Below are positions 9,579-18,656 of a stretch of 24,868 bases of DNA, in pieces. This stretch comes from Basidiobolus meristosporus CBS 931.73 (taxonomy: Eukaryota; Basidiobolomycota; Basidiobolomycetes; Basidiobolales; Basidiobolaceae), in contig MCFE01000939.1 of the NCBI GenBank assembly GCA_002104905.1, positions 1 through 24,868 on the forward strand. Reading direction: 5' to 3'. Every line of letters begins with the position of its first letter. Position 1 is the stretch's first letter. Under the pieces are notes generated by a model. It was not told the origin of the DNA. It worked only from the letters and a program-made list of their open reading frames with translations, and searched no databases. The position numbers and the translations under genes were made by a program.

Positions 9579-11087
9579 TTACCCACTACTACCTTGGGTA
9601 TTCCACATATAGTTTAAATCAAAAAAAACTATGGCCTCCTGCTTACTAGCCTCAACAAACGCACACACCTGCCACAATTGACATACTTCTATCACCTCAA
9701 CTTTACAGCTTTTTAGTGTGATACTTGCAAAGTTGCCATATACCTTGTACTGCTGGTAGCATATACATCTTGCAAACATATGCTTGGTTGTTGCCACTTC
9801 TGCCATGAATACCTCCTGAATATTGGCAAAGAACTTCTTGGTATTTAGCAATATATTCCTTCTCCCTGCTGGATTCTAGTCCCCCTTATAGGTGCACTCT
9901 GTCTTTTGTTTGTGTGAATTCCTTATTGAATGGTGTAGAAGTTGGCTTGTGACCACAAGAAATCCGGCATATCTTGCTGGAGTTTTCCTGATAAGAATTA
10001 GTTGCTTGTTGCACCCAACTCAACTTTGCATTACTTAACTGATTACCCACACATTGGGGCTGCTTAGCTTCTTATTGCCATAGGCATAGGTGTCTCCATG
10101 TGCACATTTGTACTCACTATTTTCCAACTCTTTCTGGCTGTCCTCCATGAGCCAACTCATCATATCCATGACAGACTTGAAGGTAATATTCTTGATGAGA
10201 TTGGATATGGTAGTACCTGCGACTTGACTTGTCTTCCTATCTCCCCACACATCCGCTCCATAGGAAACTCCCAAAAGGTGAAGCAAGGCCCAATATTCTC
10301 CACACACCATGCAAGATGAAGTAGAGAATGGATACAGTAGTGGCAGAGATCTATGTGTTCAGCTTTATGTTTGTAGTATAGCCGCTCAAATCCTGTCACA
10401 AACTCCTCACACAACAGCTGTAGATGCATCTAGTTGGCATTGGCAATCTGCTTCTGGATAAATATTCCTACAATGTCCACATATGACTCCCAATGCTTCC
10501 AATTTACTCTTGGTAGGAATGGCTTCAGAACACCACTTGAATAAATACATACCCAGTTCATCCAGTCTTTGCATTTGTATTGTCACATATGCGTATGAAT
10601 ATTAATTGGAGCCCATGAGAAGTACTTAGGGTAGCGGTGTGGTGGTGTATAAGTCCAAAGGGCAAAATACGGCCAACACTTCTCAAGTGTGAATGTGTGT
10701 GGGGTGTTCACTGGGTGCATTAACTTCTGGCAAAAGCTTGCTAGGAATACTGGGCCTTTTATCCAATCTAATGTGAAGGGGGATAAAGCCTGAAGCTTGT
10801 CAAGGGAAAACTTTTGAACTACAATCCCCAACTTAGTTGGCATCTTAACAAAAGTTTATAATGGCTTTGACATCCTTTGAGATGACAATGTACTAAAGCT
10901 TCCAAAGTCAAAACAACTGTAAACTCCACCAACAGGGACTTGATAAGAATGCAGCTTTGACCAATAGTTACAAAGACTGAAAAGTATCTTTGCCTGTACA
11001 AGAACAAACTTGGGAAAACAATCAAATATAATAAAATATACCTACTCTGAGTATTCCTCACAAGTAGTGCCTCCTAGGTCAGTTGGC
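9579..11087 (-). pseudogene. Tnp2-type transposase, C-terminal half, broken
   Basis: Minus-strand fragments appear in the order expected for fungal Tnp2 transposases. A linking piece (10843-10583, PTKLGIVVQKF) comes first. A DUF4218-like block follows (10430-10160), with YKHKAEHIDLCHYCIHSLLH, WCVENIGPCFTFWEFPMERM and CGEIGRQVKS. A far C-terminal block (9851-9579) reads FFANIQEVFMAEVATTKHMF and VCQLWQ. Stops and frame changes separate the blocks. The N-terminal catalytic half lies at 11706-12422 across an LTR-like insertion. Such transposases move CACTA/Tnp2-group elements by cut and paste. This copy cannot be active. Confidence 0.65.
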
Positions 11088-11705
11088 TGTCAGCATGGTT
11101 TCCTGGGAGTATTGTCAGGTCTGAGTCAGAAAGTAGTGGTAATAGGTAATAGAGATCTCACTAACCAGTAAGTTGGAATATTGCAAGAGGGATGATTTAT
11201 TTTAAGAAATAGCCTCCCTTATATACTTTTTTTTTGCTGTTCAAATTCTTGCTAGAAAATACTTTCCGGAAGTTTCCAGAAGGTAGTAGACAGCCAATCA
11301 TGCCATTGTATACAAAAAATAGCTCAAATTCTTGGCAGATTGTTCCATGAGACATAGTAGCACCCAGCCAATCAGATAGTGGTCATATGAAACCTCTGTG
11401 TCATGTAGTTACCTCATATGGTAGTAAGATAGGAGGGTTATGAAACCAGGATGGTCACATGACATAGGCACTGTAGGGGGTACTTGCCTTATATGGTAAC
11501 TATCTTATCTTGGCATCTTGGCAAGGAATAGGAATAGCTTGTGCAATGGGTTAATAGTGACAAATAGTTTGTCAGGTTGCATAGTAATAATTACATAGAC
11601 AGATAGAAAATATTGCAATTTGGGATGATACTAATATAGGTGGGGTGGTAATCCTTTTTAGGGAAGTGAACGTATGGGAATGAGCACATCTGCCTGTGGG
11701 TGTCA
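11088..11705 (-). mobile_element. Probable solo LTR inside the Tnp2 transposase gene
   Basis: This ~618-bp noncoding block splits the two halves of the transposase. Read on the minus strand it starts TGACACCC. It carries GTATATAAGG near 11212-11221 and AATAAA about 20 nt further on, and it ends CATGCTGACA. That TG...TATA...AATAAA...CA order is the U3-R-U5 layout of an LTR. It is unrelated to the Copia LTRs nearby. No clear target-site duplication was found, so the exact borders are provisional. Confidence 0.45.
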
Positions 11706-12422
11706 CTGTGACCCCACTACAGCAGATACTCTGTAATATCTTGCCAATTTTTCAAATTTCTCCGGTATCTCAAAGGGCTCATTTAGCTTGAAATGCCCCA
11801 TGTACAACTTGGTCATCAGTATAGGGATATTGTTGAAAAGCAAATGCATTGCTCTCAGTGGAAAGCTTTTGCTCCAACAGATACCCTCTATCTTAAGTAT
11901 CTCTGGTTTCTGATTGATTCCATATTCTGGCTGATGGCTTATAGCTTGCCAACTTTGCTGCAATTGCATGCTTACTTCTGTATGTTCTCTCTGAGGAAAG
12001 ATGATGTTCTTAGTGCTGGTGTTTGGGTAATAATAATATGTGTGAGCTATGGAGTAAATCCCCTGGATCTCACACATTTGACAGCAATACTGTCCATTGT
12101 GCCCGGAAAAACCTGCTATCTTGCTGATGGCCAGGGTATCTCCAATGCAGATAATAACATGCGCTTTTACATGATGGCCATTTACCGTTATCCCACTGGA
12201 AAGCATACAAAATTCATCCAGCAATGGATACAGGTAGCTATCCAGGTTGGATGGTGATTTAGGCCCAGATACCAGTGAGACTACCATCAGAATATTGCTC
12301 TGATACTGTAAGATGGGTGGCATATTCAGATTGATGAGAATCAGTGGCCAGCAGGACTTGCTGGTAGAGTACTTGTTTAATGATAATCCATCAAGTGCTA
12401 AAGCAAAGGCATGGTTGTACAT
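11706..12422 (-). pseudogene. Tnp2-type transposase, central catalytic part
   Basis: The reading frame shows hallmark Tnp2 blocks: FALALDGLSLNKYSTSKSCW, then PLILINLNMPP, GPKSPSNLDSYLYPLLDE, GDTLAISKIAGFSGHNGQY and the zinc-like CCQMCEIQGI before YYYYP. These belong to the transposase domain of CACTA-like elements. The N-terminal start is missing: at 12422 the sequence runs into an opposite-strand repeat ORF. The frame ends near 11703 at an LTR-like insertion, with the rest of the protein continuing at 11087-9579. The transposase is therefore truncated at one end and interrupted at the other. Confidence 0.8.
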
Positions 12423-12451
12423 TCTATCAAAGGCAGAAGAACAAGGGTGCC

Positions 12452-13572
12452 ATGGCTAAAAACCAGCGGCTTCCTCAAGAGTCCATTACAAGCAGGGCCA
12501 AAAGCTCCAGACAAGTGTCAAAGTGACATCAGGCAGCTGGAAGAGTGCCAATTAAGAACAAGCAGGCAGACATGGATACACCAGCACAATATTTATCAAG
12601 GAAAAAGCGTAGTACAACTCAAGAAGCACCCAGTCAAAGTAGCAGTGAAGGACCTGTCAGTGATAAAAACCAGCCGCTTTTACAGGAGCCCATCACAACT
12701 ACAGTTGAGAGCTCAAAACAAGCTGAAAAGAAACATCAGGTTGCCAGAAGAGTTCTAGCAAGGGACAAGCAGGCCGAAACAGATGCATCAGAGCAGAATT
12801 TATCCAGGAGAAAACGCAGTTCTTTACAAGAAGCACTCAGACAAAGTAGCAGTGAAGGACCTGGCAGTGATAAAGCAAAAGGTAAAGGGAAAAATGTCTA
12901 CCCAAGCCTGAGACAGGGAGGCATGCAAAAAAAACTGCAGTTCTCACCAATTAACGCCGCAAGCCAGGAACAGACTGAATCCCATCATAGCCAACAAGAA
13001 TTACCAACAAGAAAACAGCTGTTTTCACAAGAGTTGGAAGTGCAGCCAGTTGAGCTACACTCCAGCAAGGTAGATGAGTTTGCTGAAAAAGGCAATTTGT
13101 CTACCACAGCCTCCACAGCCTCCTTGCTGACAGAGTGGAGATCCCACTGACAGACAAGGCTACAACATCAAGAGCTTGGAAGACTATCACAATGCCTTCA
13201 GTGGAGTTTTGGAACATTAATAGGCACACTAAGAGGTTGCAGCACTTCTTCAAGAGCAGTGCTCAAGAAAATGCACTGGAATATTGCAAGGATTTATTGC
13301 AAAGACTGGCTGATGAGGAGCTAGACCTTGCAGTGCCGGCTGAAGACCAGGACATGTGGGAACCAGTGAATGAACAGTGGCATAAAGCTGTTGGGTTCCC
13401 ACCAAAGTTGCGGATCCAGAGCGTTACAGTAGAAATACGTATTGAGTGGTGGATTTCAATTGAGTTACTTGTTGAGTGTGGGGTTGGGCTTAATGTCAGT
13501 GTAGGGTATAGAGACTTGTATAGGTCAATACAATTGGCAATTGAGGTACAACTGAAGTTTCAATGGAAATAA
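12452..13572 (+). pseudogene. Repeat-containing ORF next to the transposase, frame broken twice
   Basis: An ATG at 12452 opens MAKNQRLPQESITSRAKSS and hits TGA at 12524-12526. The same frame then continues to about 13130 as a very hydrophilic Gln/Ser/Lys-rich protein with two 69-residue repeats (LSRKKRSTTQEAPSQSSSEG versus LSRRKRSSLQEALRQSSSEG). A second frame picks up near 13100 and runs to TAA 13570-13572 (VEIPLTDKATTSRAWKTI, HTKRLQHFFKSSAQENALEY). KRKR-like clusters suggest nucleic-acid binding or nuclear targeting. It lies head to head with the Tnp2 fragment and may be a second transposon protein. The family is not recognised. Confidence 0.45.
12455..12868 (+). repeat. Two tandem 207-bp repeats
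   Basis: Copy 1 is 12455-12661 and copy 2 is 12662-12868, in the same coding frame. Both begin with aaaaaccag and contain aagcaggc, aaagtagcagtgaaggacct and gtgataaa. Confidence 0.7.
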
Positions 13573-13889
13573 ATCAATTTGTACGCATGAAAAGTAAGAG
13601 AAACAGTTGAGTCAGGAAGTAAGGATTGTGAAAAAGAGGCAATAGTCAATCAATTCACACAAACGTAGGAGGTAATAGAGTGTCCAGGATCAGAAAGTGA
13701 GCAAGTTGGCAGGGAACCAATCAAAAGCCACTTATACATTGTTGTGATGAAATATTTTGACAAAGTTTTTTGTGAAATCTGGGGTGCAATTATTTTTCAA
13801 CAGTCTCTGGATGGTGTCCTGACAAGATCGGTACCTCTTAGTCACAGGATATTAACTTTGTGACGGCCTTTAGACAGGATCATCTCAAT
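13573..13889. other. Boundary region between repeat ORF and Copia gag
   Basis: No clear coding sequence is seen. The part above about 13740 may be the start of the Copia protease region after the zinc knuckle, but it is too decayed to claim. Confidence 0.3.
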
Positions 13890-14633
13890 AATTTTTGATA
13901 GGGCTTTCATTTTGAAGCACCAGTCTGATGTGTGTCCTTTCCATTTGCAGTAGTTGCAAAACAGGTTGCTGTTGCCTTTGTAGGGTCTTGGGTACCTCCT
14001 TTGTTAGTTATCATTGCTTATTAAAGCATTTTCTTCTTCCTTCTCATTAGCGCTTGATTTTCTTGATTCTTCATCCAGGAGCCTTCCATATACATAATTT
14101 GAGGTCAAATCTTCAGTTCTGGACTCTAGGGCTGATACAAGGCCTTGAAACTTGTCTGTCAGGCTATTCAGGATGGTAACTATCACATCTTCATCAGTAG
14201 TTGGTTCACCCACAGATTCCATCTCATCTACCAGCAGGGTAATTCTGTTAATTAGATTTTTCATTTCTTCTCCTGGCAGCATCTTTGTAGTAGAGAATTA
14301 TTGTCTCAGATACATTTTCTCAGCAGCTGAACATAAATGGTAGGTGTCTTCTGATGCCTTCCAGGCATTCTTTGCCATTTTTGCTCTTCAGCATTGAATT
14401 AGCAATTTGTCCTTGACATTAAGGCAAATGCAGTTAAAGGCACTTTGTTCTGTAATCTGGTACTCTAAGGCTTCCTCTCTCATGTTTTTAGGAGGGCATT
14501 CTTCTCCCATGACAATATCCCAAAGGCCTCTTTCTTGTAGCAACATCTTCATCTTCACCTTCCACACTTGGTAGTTAGATCCATCCAACTTTTCAGCTGA
14601 GGGAAAAGTTCCAGTAATAGCAGTAGTAGACAT
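13890..14633 (-). pseudogene. Ty1/Copia gag with UBN2-like domain and zinc knuckle
   Basis: The start is ATG at 14633, 20 nt after the primer-binding site. The N-terminal block reads FPSAEKLDGSNYQVWKVKMK, then LLQERGLWDIVMGEECPP, typical of Copia gag (DUF4219/UBN2 type). After a frame break near 14300-14390 a second block (14282-14004) carries EEMKNLINRITLLVDEM, ILNSLTDKFQGLVSALESR. A third frame (about 13960-13918) holds the CCHC zinc knuckle CNYCKWKGHTSDWC. Gag packages the element RNA. With two frame changes and the pol gene missing, this copy is dead. Confidence 0.8.
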
Positions 14634-14652
14634 TGCAGAGAGTGACAGCTAG

Positions 14653-14664
14653 GAGCTCATAACC
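14653..14664 (-). promoter_or_regulatory. Copia primer-binding site (half initiator tRNA-Met)
   Basis: Immediately inside the 5' LTR the minus strand reads GGTTATGAGCTC. It is nearly complementary to the anticodon arm of initiator tRNA-Met (GGGCTCATAACC). Drosophila copia is known to prime from a 5' half of this tRNA. Confidence 0.6.
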
Positions 14665-15010
14665 TGTTGTAAGAGTCTTGGAGATATTGGAAGTGACTTG
14701 TGAGTACAAGTAGATTATGTGGTTTTCACTTAATGATCCATTGAATGTAAAAGTAGTATTTATACTTTTACATGGTCTTGGCATTACAAACACATAGAAT
14801 AGGTTAAAAGGTCCCAAGAACATGTGTGCAAAGCTTGGGGCTGTTTGGACAGCTTTGAGATTTTCATGTTCTGGGCACCTGGTATTTTGGTGAAAATATT
14901 TAAGCAAATCCCAACAAGGAATTTGGTCAGTATTCTCTACAGTTTGAAGGTAATGATCTAAGTGACTAAGTTAGGTGAATATTTAGGTGGAATTACAAAT
15001 TTTTACAACA
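14665..15010 (-). repeat. Copia LTR, copy 3 (5' LTR)
   Basis: 346 bp with perfect inverted ends TGTTGTAA...TTACAACA, followed on the minus strand by the primer-binding site and gag. It is homologous to copies 1 and 2. Its outer edge abuts a SINE fragment at 15011. Confidence 0.85.
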
Positions 15011-15201
15011 GCACAGACCTAGCTAACTAGGAAATACACTTCCACTCAGCTTCTCAACTCTCAGATTTGGCTTTCCAGGAAGATATCTCTCAAACCTAGC
15101 ATTCTAGGAATAGCTTCAGATTGACTTGGCTTCTTTGAATACTTGTTATAAGTAAGTAAAGATTTCACCAACTTGGTGACTTCTCCTCTAACCCAAAAGA
15201 C
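15011..15201 (+). mobile_element. 3' part of a SINE, cut by the Copia LTR
   Basis: The reverse complement of this stretch matches the SINE bodies at 18131 onward: the CCTAG...CTAGG hairpins, tacttgttataagtaag, then AAAGATT, the stem-loop TCACCAACTTGGTGA (15165-15179) and a tail CTCTAACCC. It is the only copy in the window in plus orientation. Its tRNA-like 5' half is absent because the Copia LTR begins there. Confidence 0.75.
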
Positions 15202-15605
15202 CTAAGATTTAGATATCATAAATATAGGTCTTTAAAATAGCTATAAAATTTTCTTTGACTTTGTAACAAATTCTATTTGGCAATAGTGCTTATTGTCTAT
15301 ATACACAGTATTTTAGACAGCATCAATAAGCTTTTGTATGTTGAGGATATTTTTCAGTCTGAAAAAAAAACTATTATTGAGCCAGGTACATACTCCTTAT
15401 ATAAGTAATTTTTCTACATTTTTAGCTATTTTTATTGACGCTTTATGCACTACAAGATAGGTTACTTCTAGACGCACAGTATACTGAGTCACATGCTTAT
15501 CAACTACATAATTAAAAAAAGGTATATTGGCCAATATACTGTTACAATAAGTAATTGAGAATAGGTACTGTCTATATATTCCTGCCATATAGCACTTGCT
15601 TCTCC
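15202..15605. other. AT-rich intergenic DNA
   Basis: No gene is supported. It contains an A9 run near 15362-15370. It lies downstream of the acyltransferase gene and probably holds its 3' UTR. Confidence 0.4.
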
Positions 15606-17147
15606 TCACGTGTAGAACTGTTGAAATTCTTTGTCAGCGTCCAAGATGTCCCATAATGGCTTGATGACTGAGAGGTTGACATCAATGGAAGGCGTTGGGG
15701 GTACGGGCTTCTCTGATGACCAACAGACCTTCCCGTCAGTCGCCAGCAAGAACGCAAGACCATCAAGCAGAGATGTCGGCGTAAAGGGGGGAGACACAAG
15801 CGTCGGCAGAATCTGCTCACTGTTTGCGGCCACATCAAAATAATTCCCAGCGTACATGTTCATCTTGCACCACTGGATGGCGGTAAAACTGCCTTTCCCA
15901 AAAAGGAAACCCACCCTGATACGAGACTTGTCCTCCCTTGCTGCAATCCATTGCGTCGTCATTCGCATTAGTTTGGGGTCAACCTCCCGAATGAGATTAT
16001 GGATCGACTTCGCGACCTCCCACAGTGGACAATCCGCAATGGATGGATGCAAGGAGTTGGTATAAGGAGAATAGATGCAGTTCGGAAAATACTTCGGCGG
16101 CAAATTGAGACGGCTGGAACCTCGCATGTCCATCGAGGTCCAGAATCCGGGAAGCAACTGGGAGTTGGCGGCATTTGACATACATTGTGATTGATGGAAC
16201 TTGAGTCGTGCTCGATAGACTGTTTGACAAAGGTATGCGGCAAGCGCTTCAGTGGTGGAAACCCAGCCTTGACCGGATGGATCGGTTGCTCGCGCTTTGA
16301 GGGCAGCGAGGTCATGGCCAGAGAAGCGCAGCACTCGCCCGACGATCTCGAAATCCGCCGTTGGAAGCGCATCGTCGAATGCGGTTGATGCGTTCTTGAG
16401 TCTCGGGTCGTCGTCAGTGAAGAACGCGGCGGTCTGGTATTGAAGCGCAGCCTGCCGCTGTTCCGGTGATAACGCTTGTGGACCATGAAGAATCGATCGG
16501 ATTTCCGGCGGCTGCGTCAAGGCAGGGTGCGGGCTTGATCCAAGCCCCCGATATAGCTCGGCTAGGTCATTGACGAGATTGAAGAAGCCTTGCGCGTCAC
16601 AAGCAATGTGATGGAGGCGTATTCCGAGGGCAACTCCTCCGCAGGCGAACTGTGTATGCTTCACTGAAAAAATAGGGTCGCGGCAGACCCCCTCGGTTGA
16701 AGGATCAAAGGGTGCAAGGAGATCGTTGCCACCACCCGGCATGTCCGTGATGATAAGCCGGCCCGAAGTGCTCTGAGACGCGATTGAGTCGAGTCGTTCA
16801 GAACAATGCGCTTCCAAAAGCTCTGCTCCTGTCCCGAGATTGATGATCTCGGGGGCGTTGGTGTTTGGGTCGAAGTGTAGACGACCCGTCAAGTGCGGGT
16901 AGTAATCTAGTAAACGACAGAGGGCGCGCCGAAGACGGTCGACCTGAATCATTTCCCCGTCCCTCAAACCGTAAGTTGGCATCTCGTAGACAAATACCAC
17001 CTGAATAGCCTCGGCCCGCAACATGATGTGGTCCAAAGGACCGAGTTGAAAGGGCGATTCCAGACCATTCAAGGCGCCTTGATCAGCACATTGTAGCTGA
17101 TGTCGTGAAGTAACGGGCGCAAGACCGACTGGAGCATTTACCAACAT
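15606..17147 (-). CDS. BAHD-type acyltransferase (transferase family)
   Basis: 513 residues from ATG at 17147; the frame is open further upstream, but only via a TTG. BAHD enzymes transfer acyl groups from acyl-CoA to alcohols or amines, often in secondary metabolism, and fungal trichothecene 3-O-acetyltransferase is a relative. Visible features are the N-terminal LGPLDHIML block (residues 36-44), the helix VDRLRRALCRLLDYYPHLTG (69-88) and the catalytic HxxxD in LHHIACDAQGFF (His180, Asp184). A late block, YAGNYFDVAANSEQ, stands where the family usually has DFGWG. The DFGWG motif itself is not conserved, so activity is uncertain. Length fits the family. The gene is intronless and about 55% GC in a sampled line, against about 32% in the flank at 17281-17340. 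No cluster partners are visible. Confidence 0.85.
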   Translation of the reverse strand: MLVNAPVGLAPVTSRHQLQCADQGALNGLESPFQLGPLDHIMLRAEAIQVVFVYEMPTYGLRDGEMIQVDRLRRALCRLLDYYPHLTGRLHFDPNTNAPEIINLGTGAELLEAHCSERLDSIASQSTSGRLIITDMPGGGNDLLAPFDPSTEGVCRDPIFSVKHTQFACGGVALGIRLHHIACDAQGFFNLVNDLAELYRGLGSSPHPALTQPPEIRSILHGPQALSPEQRQAALQYQTAAFFTDDDPRLKNASTAFDDALPTADFEIVGRVLRFSGHDLAALKARATDPSGQGWVSTTEALAAYLCQTVYRARLKFHQSQCMSNAANSQLLPGFWTSMDMRGSSRLNLPPKYFPNCIYSPYTNSLHPSIADCPLWEVAKSIHNLIREVDPKLMRMTTQWIAAREDKSRIRVGFLFGKGSFTAIQWCKMNMYAGNYFDVAANSEQILPTLVSPPFTPTSLLDGLAFLLATDGKVCWSSEKPVPPTPSIDVNLSVIKPLWDILDADKEFQQFYT

Positions 17148-17618
17148 AGTGTTTATAAAGCGCGGTATAGTCTGGTAACTAAGATGGAGCTGAACAAGTT
17201 GTGTACGCGTCAATTTTCGAGTTTCGACGTCCTACTATATTCAAGTAGTTGTGGACCTTAGAATAGCATAAAGTGGATACCTCTTCTGATTCAAAATGTT
17301 TCATGTTACTAGCATGGGGATAAATTTTTGCTAGTAACCACATAATGGTCACGCCTATGATGTAATGTGGGGCTCCCCGTGCGCGTTGGAGGGAACATAC
17401 AGTACCTTGTCTCATTTAGAATGATTCATGTTGTGCCACCTATGCCACAGTCCAGGTTAGGTTAGAGTGTTGCATCCGCCTAGTAGTGTCCAATAAGTGG
17501 ATTTTGTTTTTCTGGCAATTAACTCCCTTGAGGCGGTAAATGCCTTACACTGGTAATTGTAAGACATTATGTTCATTTGGTCCATTGATCCAGACTGGGA
17601 TATTCACACTCCCTGTGG
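17148..17618. other. Upstream region of the acyltransferase gene
   Basis: Noncoding and AT-rich. TTTATAAA at 17153-17160 is too close to the ATG for a TATA box, unless translation starts further in. No other feature is seen. Confidence 0.4.
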
Positions 17619-17881
17619 AAAAACTCGAAGTTGGAATTCATCTGATCTTGAGCTGGTCTTTTTGATTTGATTTTTCATTGCAATTTTTGGTCAAAGTAGT
17701 GAGCAGCTGATTACCAAATTTGGTATGAATACTAGTTGGTCTAGCCATCTTCTGGAAAACATGTCTGCTTGTCTGCCCAACAGCTAGTACTTGAGATATT
17801 GAGAGTTGTCAGTTTTGAGAAGCTTGGATTTCAGCTGATATTATGACACCATTCTGCTGGCCTGTTCTTAATTTTGTTCTC
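17619..17881. repeat. Dispersed repeat R, copy 2
   Basis: Homologous to 6997-7301. It ends about 60 bp before the first TTAGGG junction of the retroelement array. Confidence 0.6.
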
Positions 17882-17941
17882 TTGGGGATTATGTTCTGCT
17901 CAATTCTGCCCCTTTGAGGTTTTACTGTTTTTGTTGTAATC

Positions 17942-18070
17942 TTAGGGTTAGGGTGAGGGGGGATACAGTTGCCAACAGGTGAAATCTCTATTTCATTTGA
18001 AACAAAGAAACCAGTGCTACTGATGTAGCTATGATACAAGAGTGTGTAGCTGAGGGGAGTTAGTAGGTAA
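17942..18070 (-). mobile_element. Array unit 1: LINE A-type 3' stub
   Basis: It begins on the left with two perfect TTAGGG repeats (17942-17953). It then matches the 3' end of LINE A: ccaacaggtgaaatct and acaagagtgtgtagctgagg recur at 19203 and 19267. Only about 110 nt of element remain before the next unit starts, so it is a severely 5'-truncated insertion. Confidence 0.75.
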
Positions 18071-18130
18071 GGGTTAGGGGAGGGAAAGTCACCAAGGTAG
18101 GTGAAATCTTTATCTGATTTCAGACAAGTC
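18071..18130 (-). mobile_element. Array unit 2: LINE B-type 3' stub
   Basis: gggttagggg leads into aaagtcaccaaggtaggtga, identical to the LINE B tail at 22872-22890, and on to cagacaagtct, where homology ends. Only about 50 nt of element survive. The stem-loop lies at 18089-18104. Confidence 0.75.
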
Positions 18131-18656
18131 TAGGGGGAGGAAAGTCACCAAGTGGTGAAATCTTTATTTACTTATGACAAGTATCTAAAGAAGCCAAGTT
18201 AATCTGAAGTAATTCCTAGAAAGCTAGGTCTGAGAGATATCTTCCTGGTAAGCCAGGTCTGAGAGTTGAGAAGCTGAGTGGTACTGTATTTCCTAGTAAG
18301 CTAGGTCTGAGAGAGGTTTCCTGGAAAGCCAGGCCTGAGAATTGAGAATCTGAGTATATCTGAGGTGAAGTGTACTGATTTGCGGTAGCTGATTTGTGGC
18401 CGGAATGGCCAGTAGACTGGGGGAACTGAGGGAAATATCTGGGCGATCACTGGCCAAATTTACTAGGCAAATCTGACCAATTAGCATTTCAAGGATTTCA
18501 GCCAATCAGAGCCTTTACTTTGCCCGATGGTTGATCAAGCCATCTCCCAATGAGCACACATCAATTTATTGATCAAATTTTGTTGGATCCAGGATTTGAA
18601 CCCACAACCATGGGTATGGAAGGGTTAGGGATAACCACAAGGCTAAGTGTTCTTGG
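18131..18656 (-). mobile_element. Array unit 3: tRNA-derived SINE, copy 1
   Basis: About 525 nt and nearly identical to units 4 and 6. On the minus strand it starts CCAAGAAC. It has a pol III A box TTAGCCTTGTGG (18646-18635) and B box GGTTCAAATCC (18602-18592), separated by 32 nt as in a tRNA. The body includes four 14-nt hairpins (18215-18333). Then come AATAAA, the stem-loop TCACCACTTGGTGA (18158-18145) and a CCTCCCCCTA end. It encodes no protein, so it must be moved in trans, presumably by one of the LINEs sharing its tail. Confidence 0.85.

Noticed and set aside
9277-9649. Two overlapping short plus-strand ORFs
   Set aside because: Hydrophobic, weak starts, beside transposase remnants on the other strand.
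11793-12257. 154-residue plus-strand ORF
   Set aside because: It is antisense to the clear Tnp2 transposase domain and has no family features.
15968-16486. 172-residue minus-strand ORF and other frames within the acyltransferase
   Set aside because: They are shadows of the 513-residue BAHD frame with its HxxxD motif.
17153-17160. TATA box of the acyltransferase gene
   Set aside because: Only a few bases before the ATG, too close for transcription start plus leader.
17942-17953. A true telomere or long interstitial telomere
   Set aside because: At most two perfect TTAGGG repeats occur in a row; the motif appears as element junctions.
18592-18646. A genuine tRNA gene
   Set aside because: A and B boxes are present, but the same sequence recurs three times as the 5' head of a ~525-nt repeat, so it is a SINE promoter.
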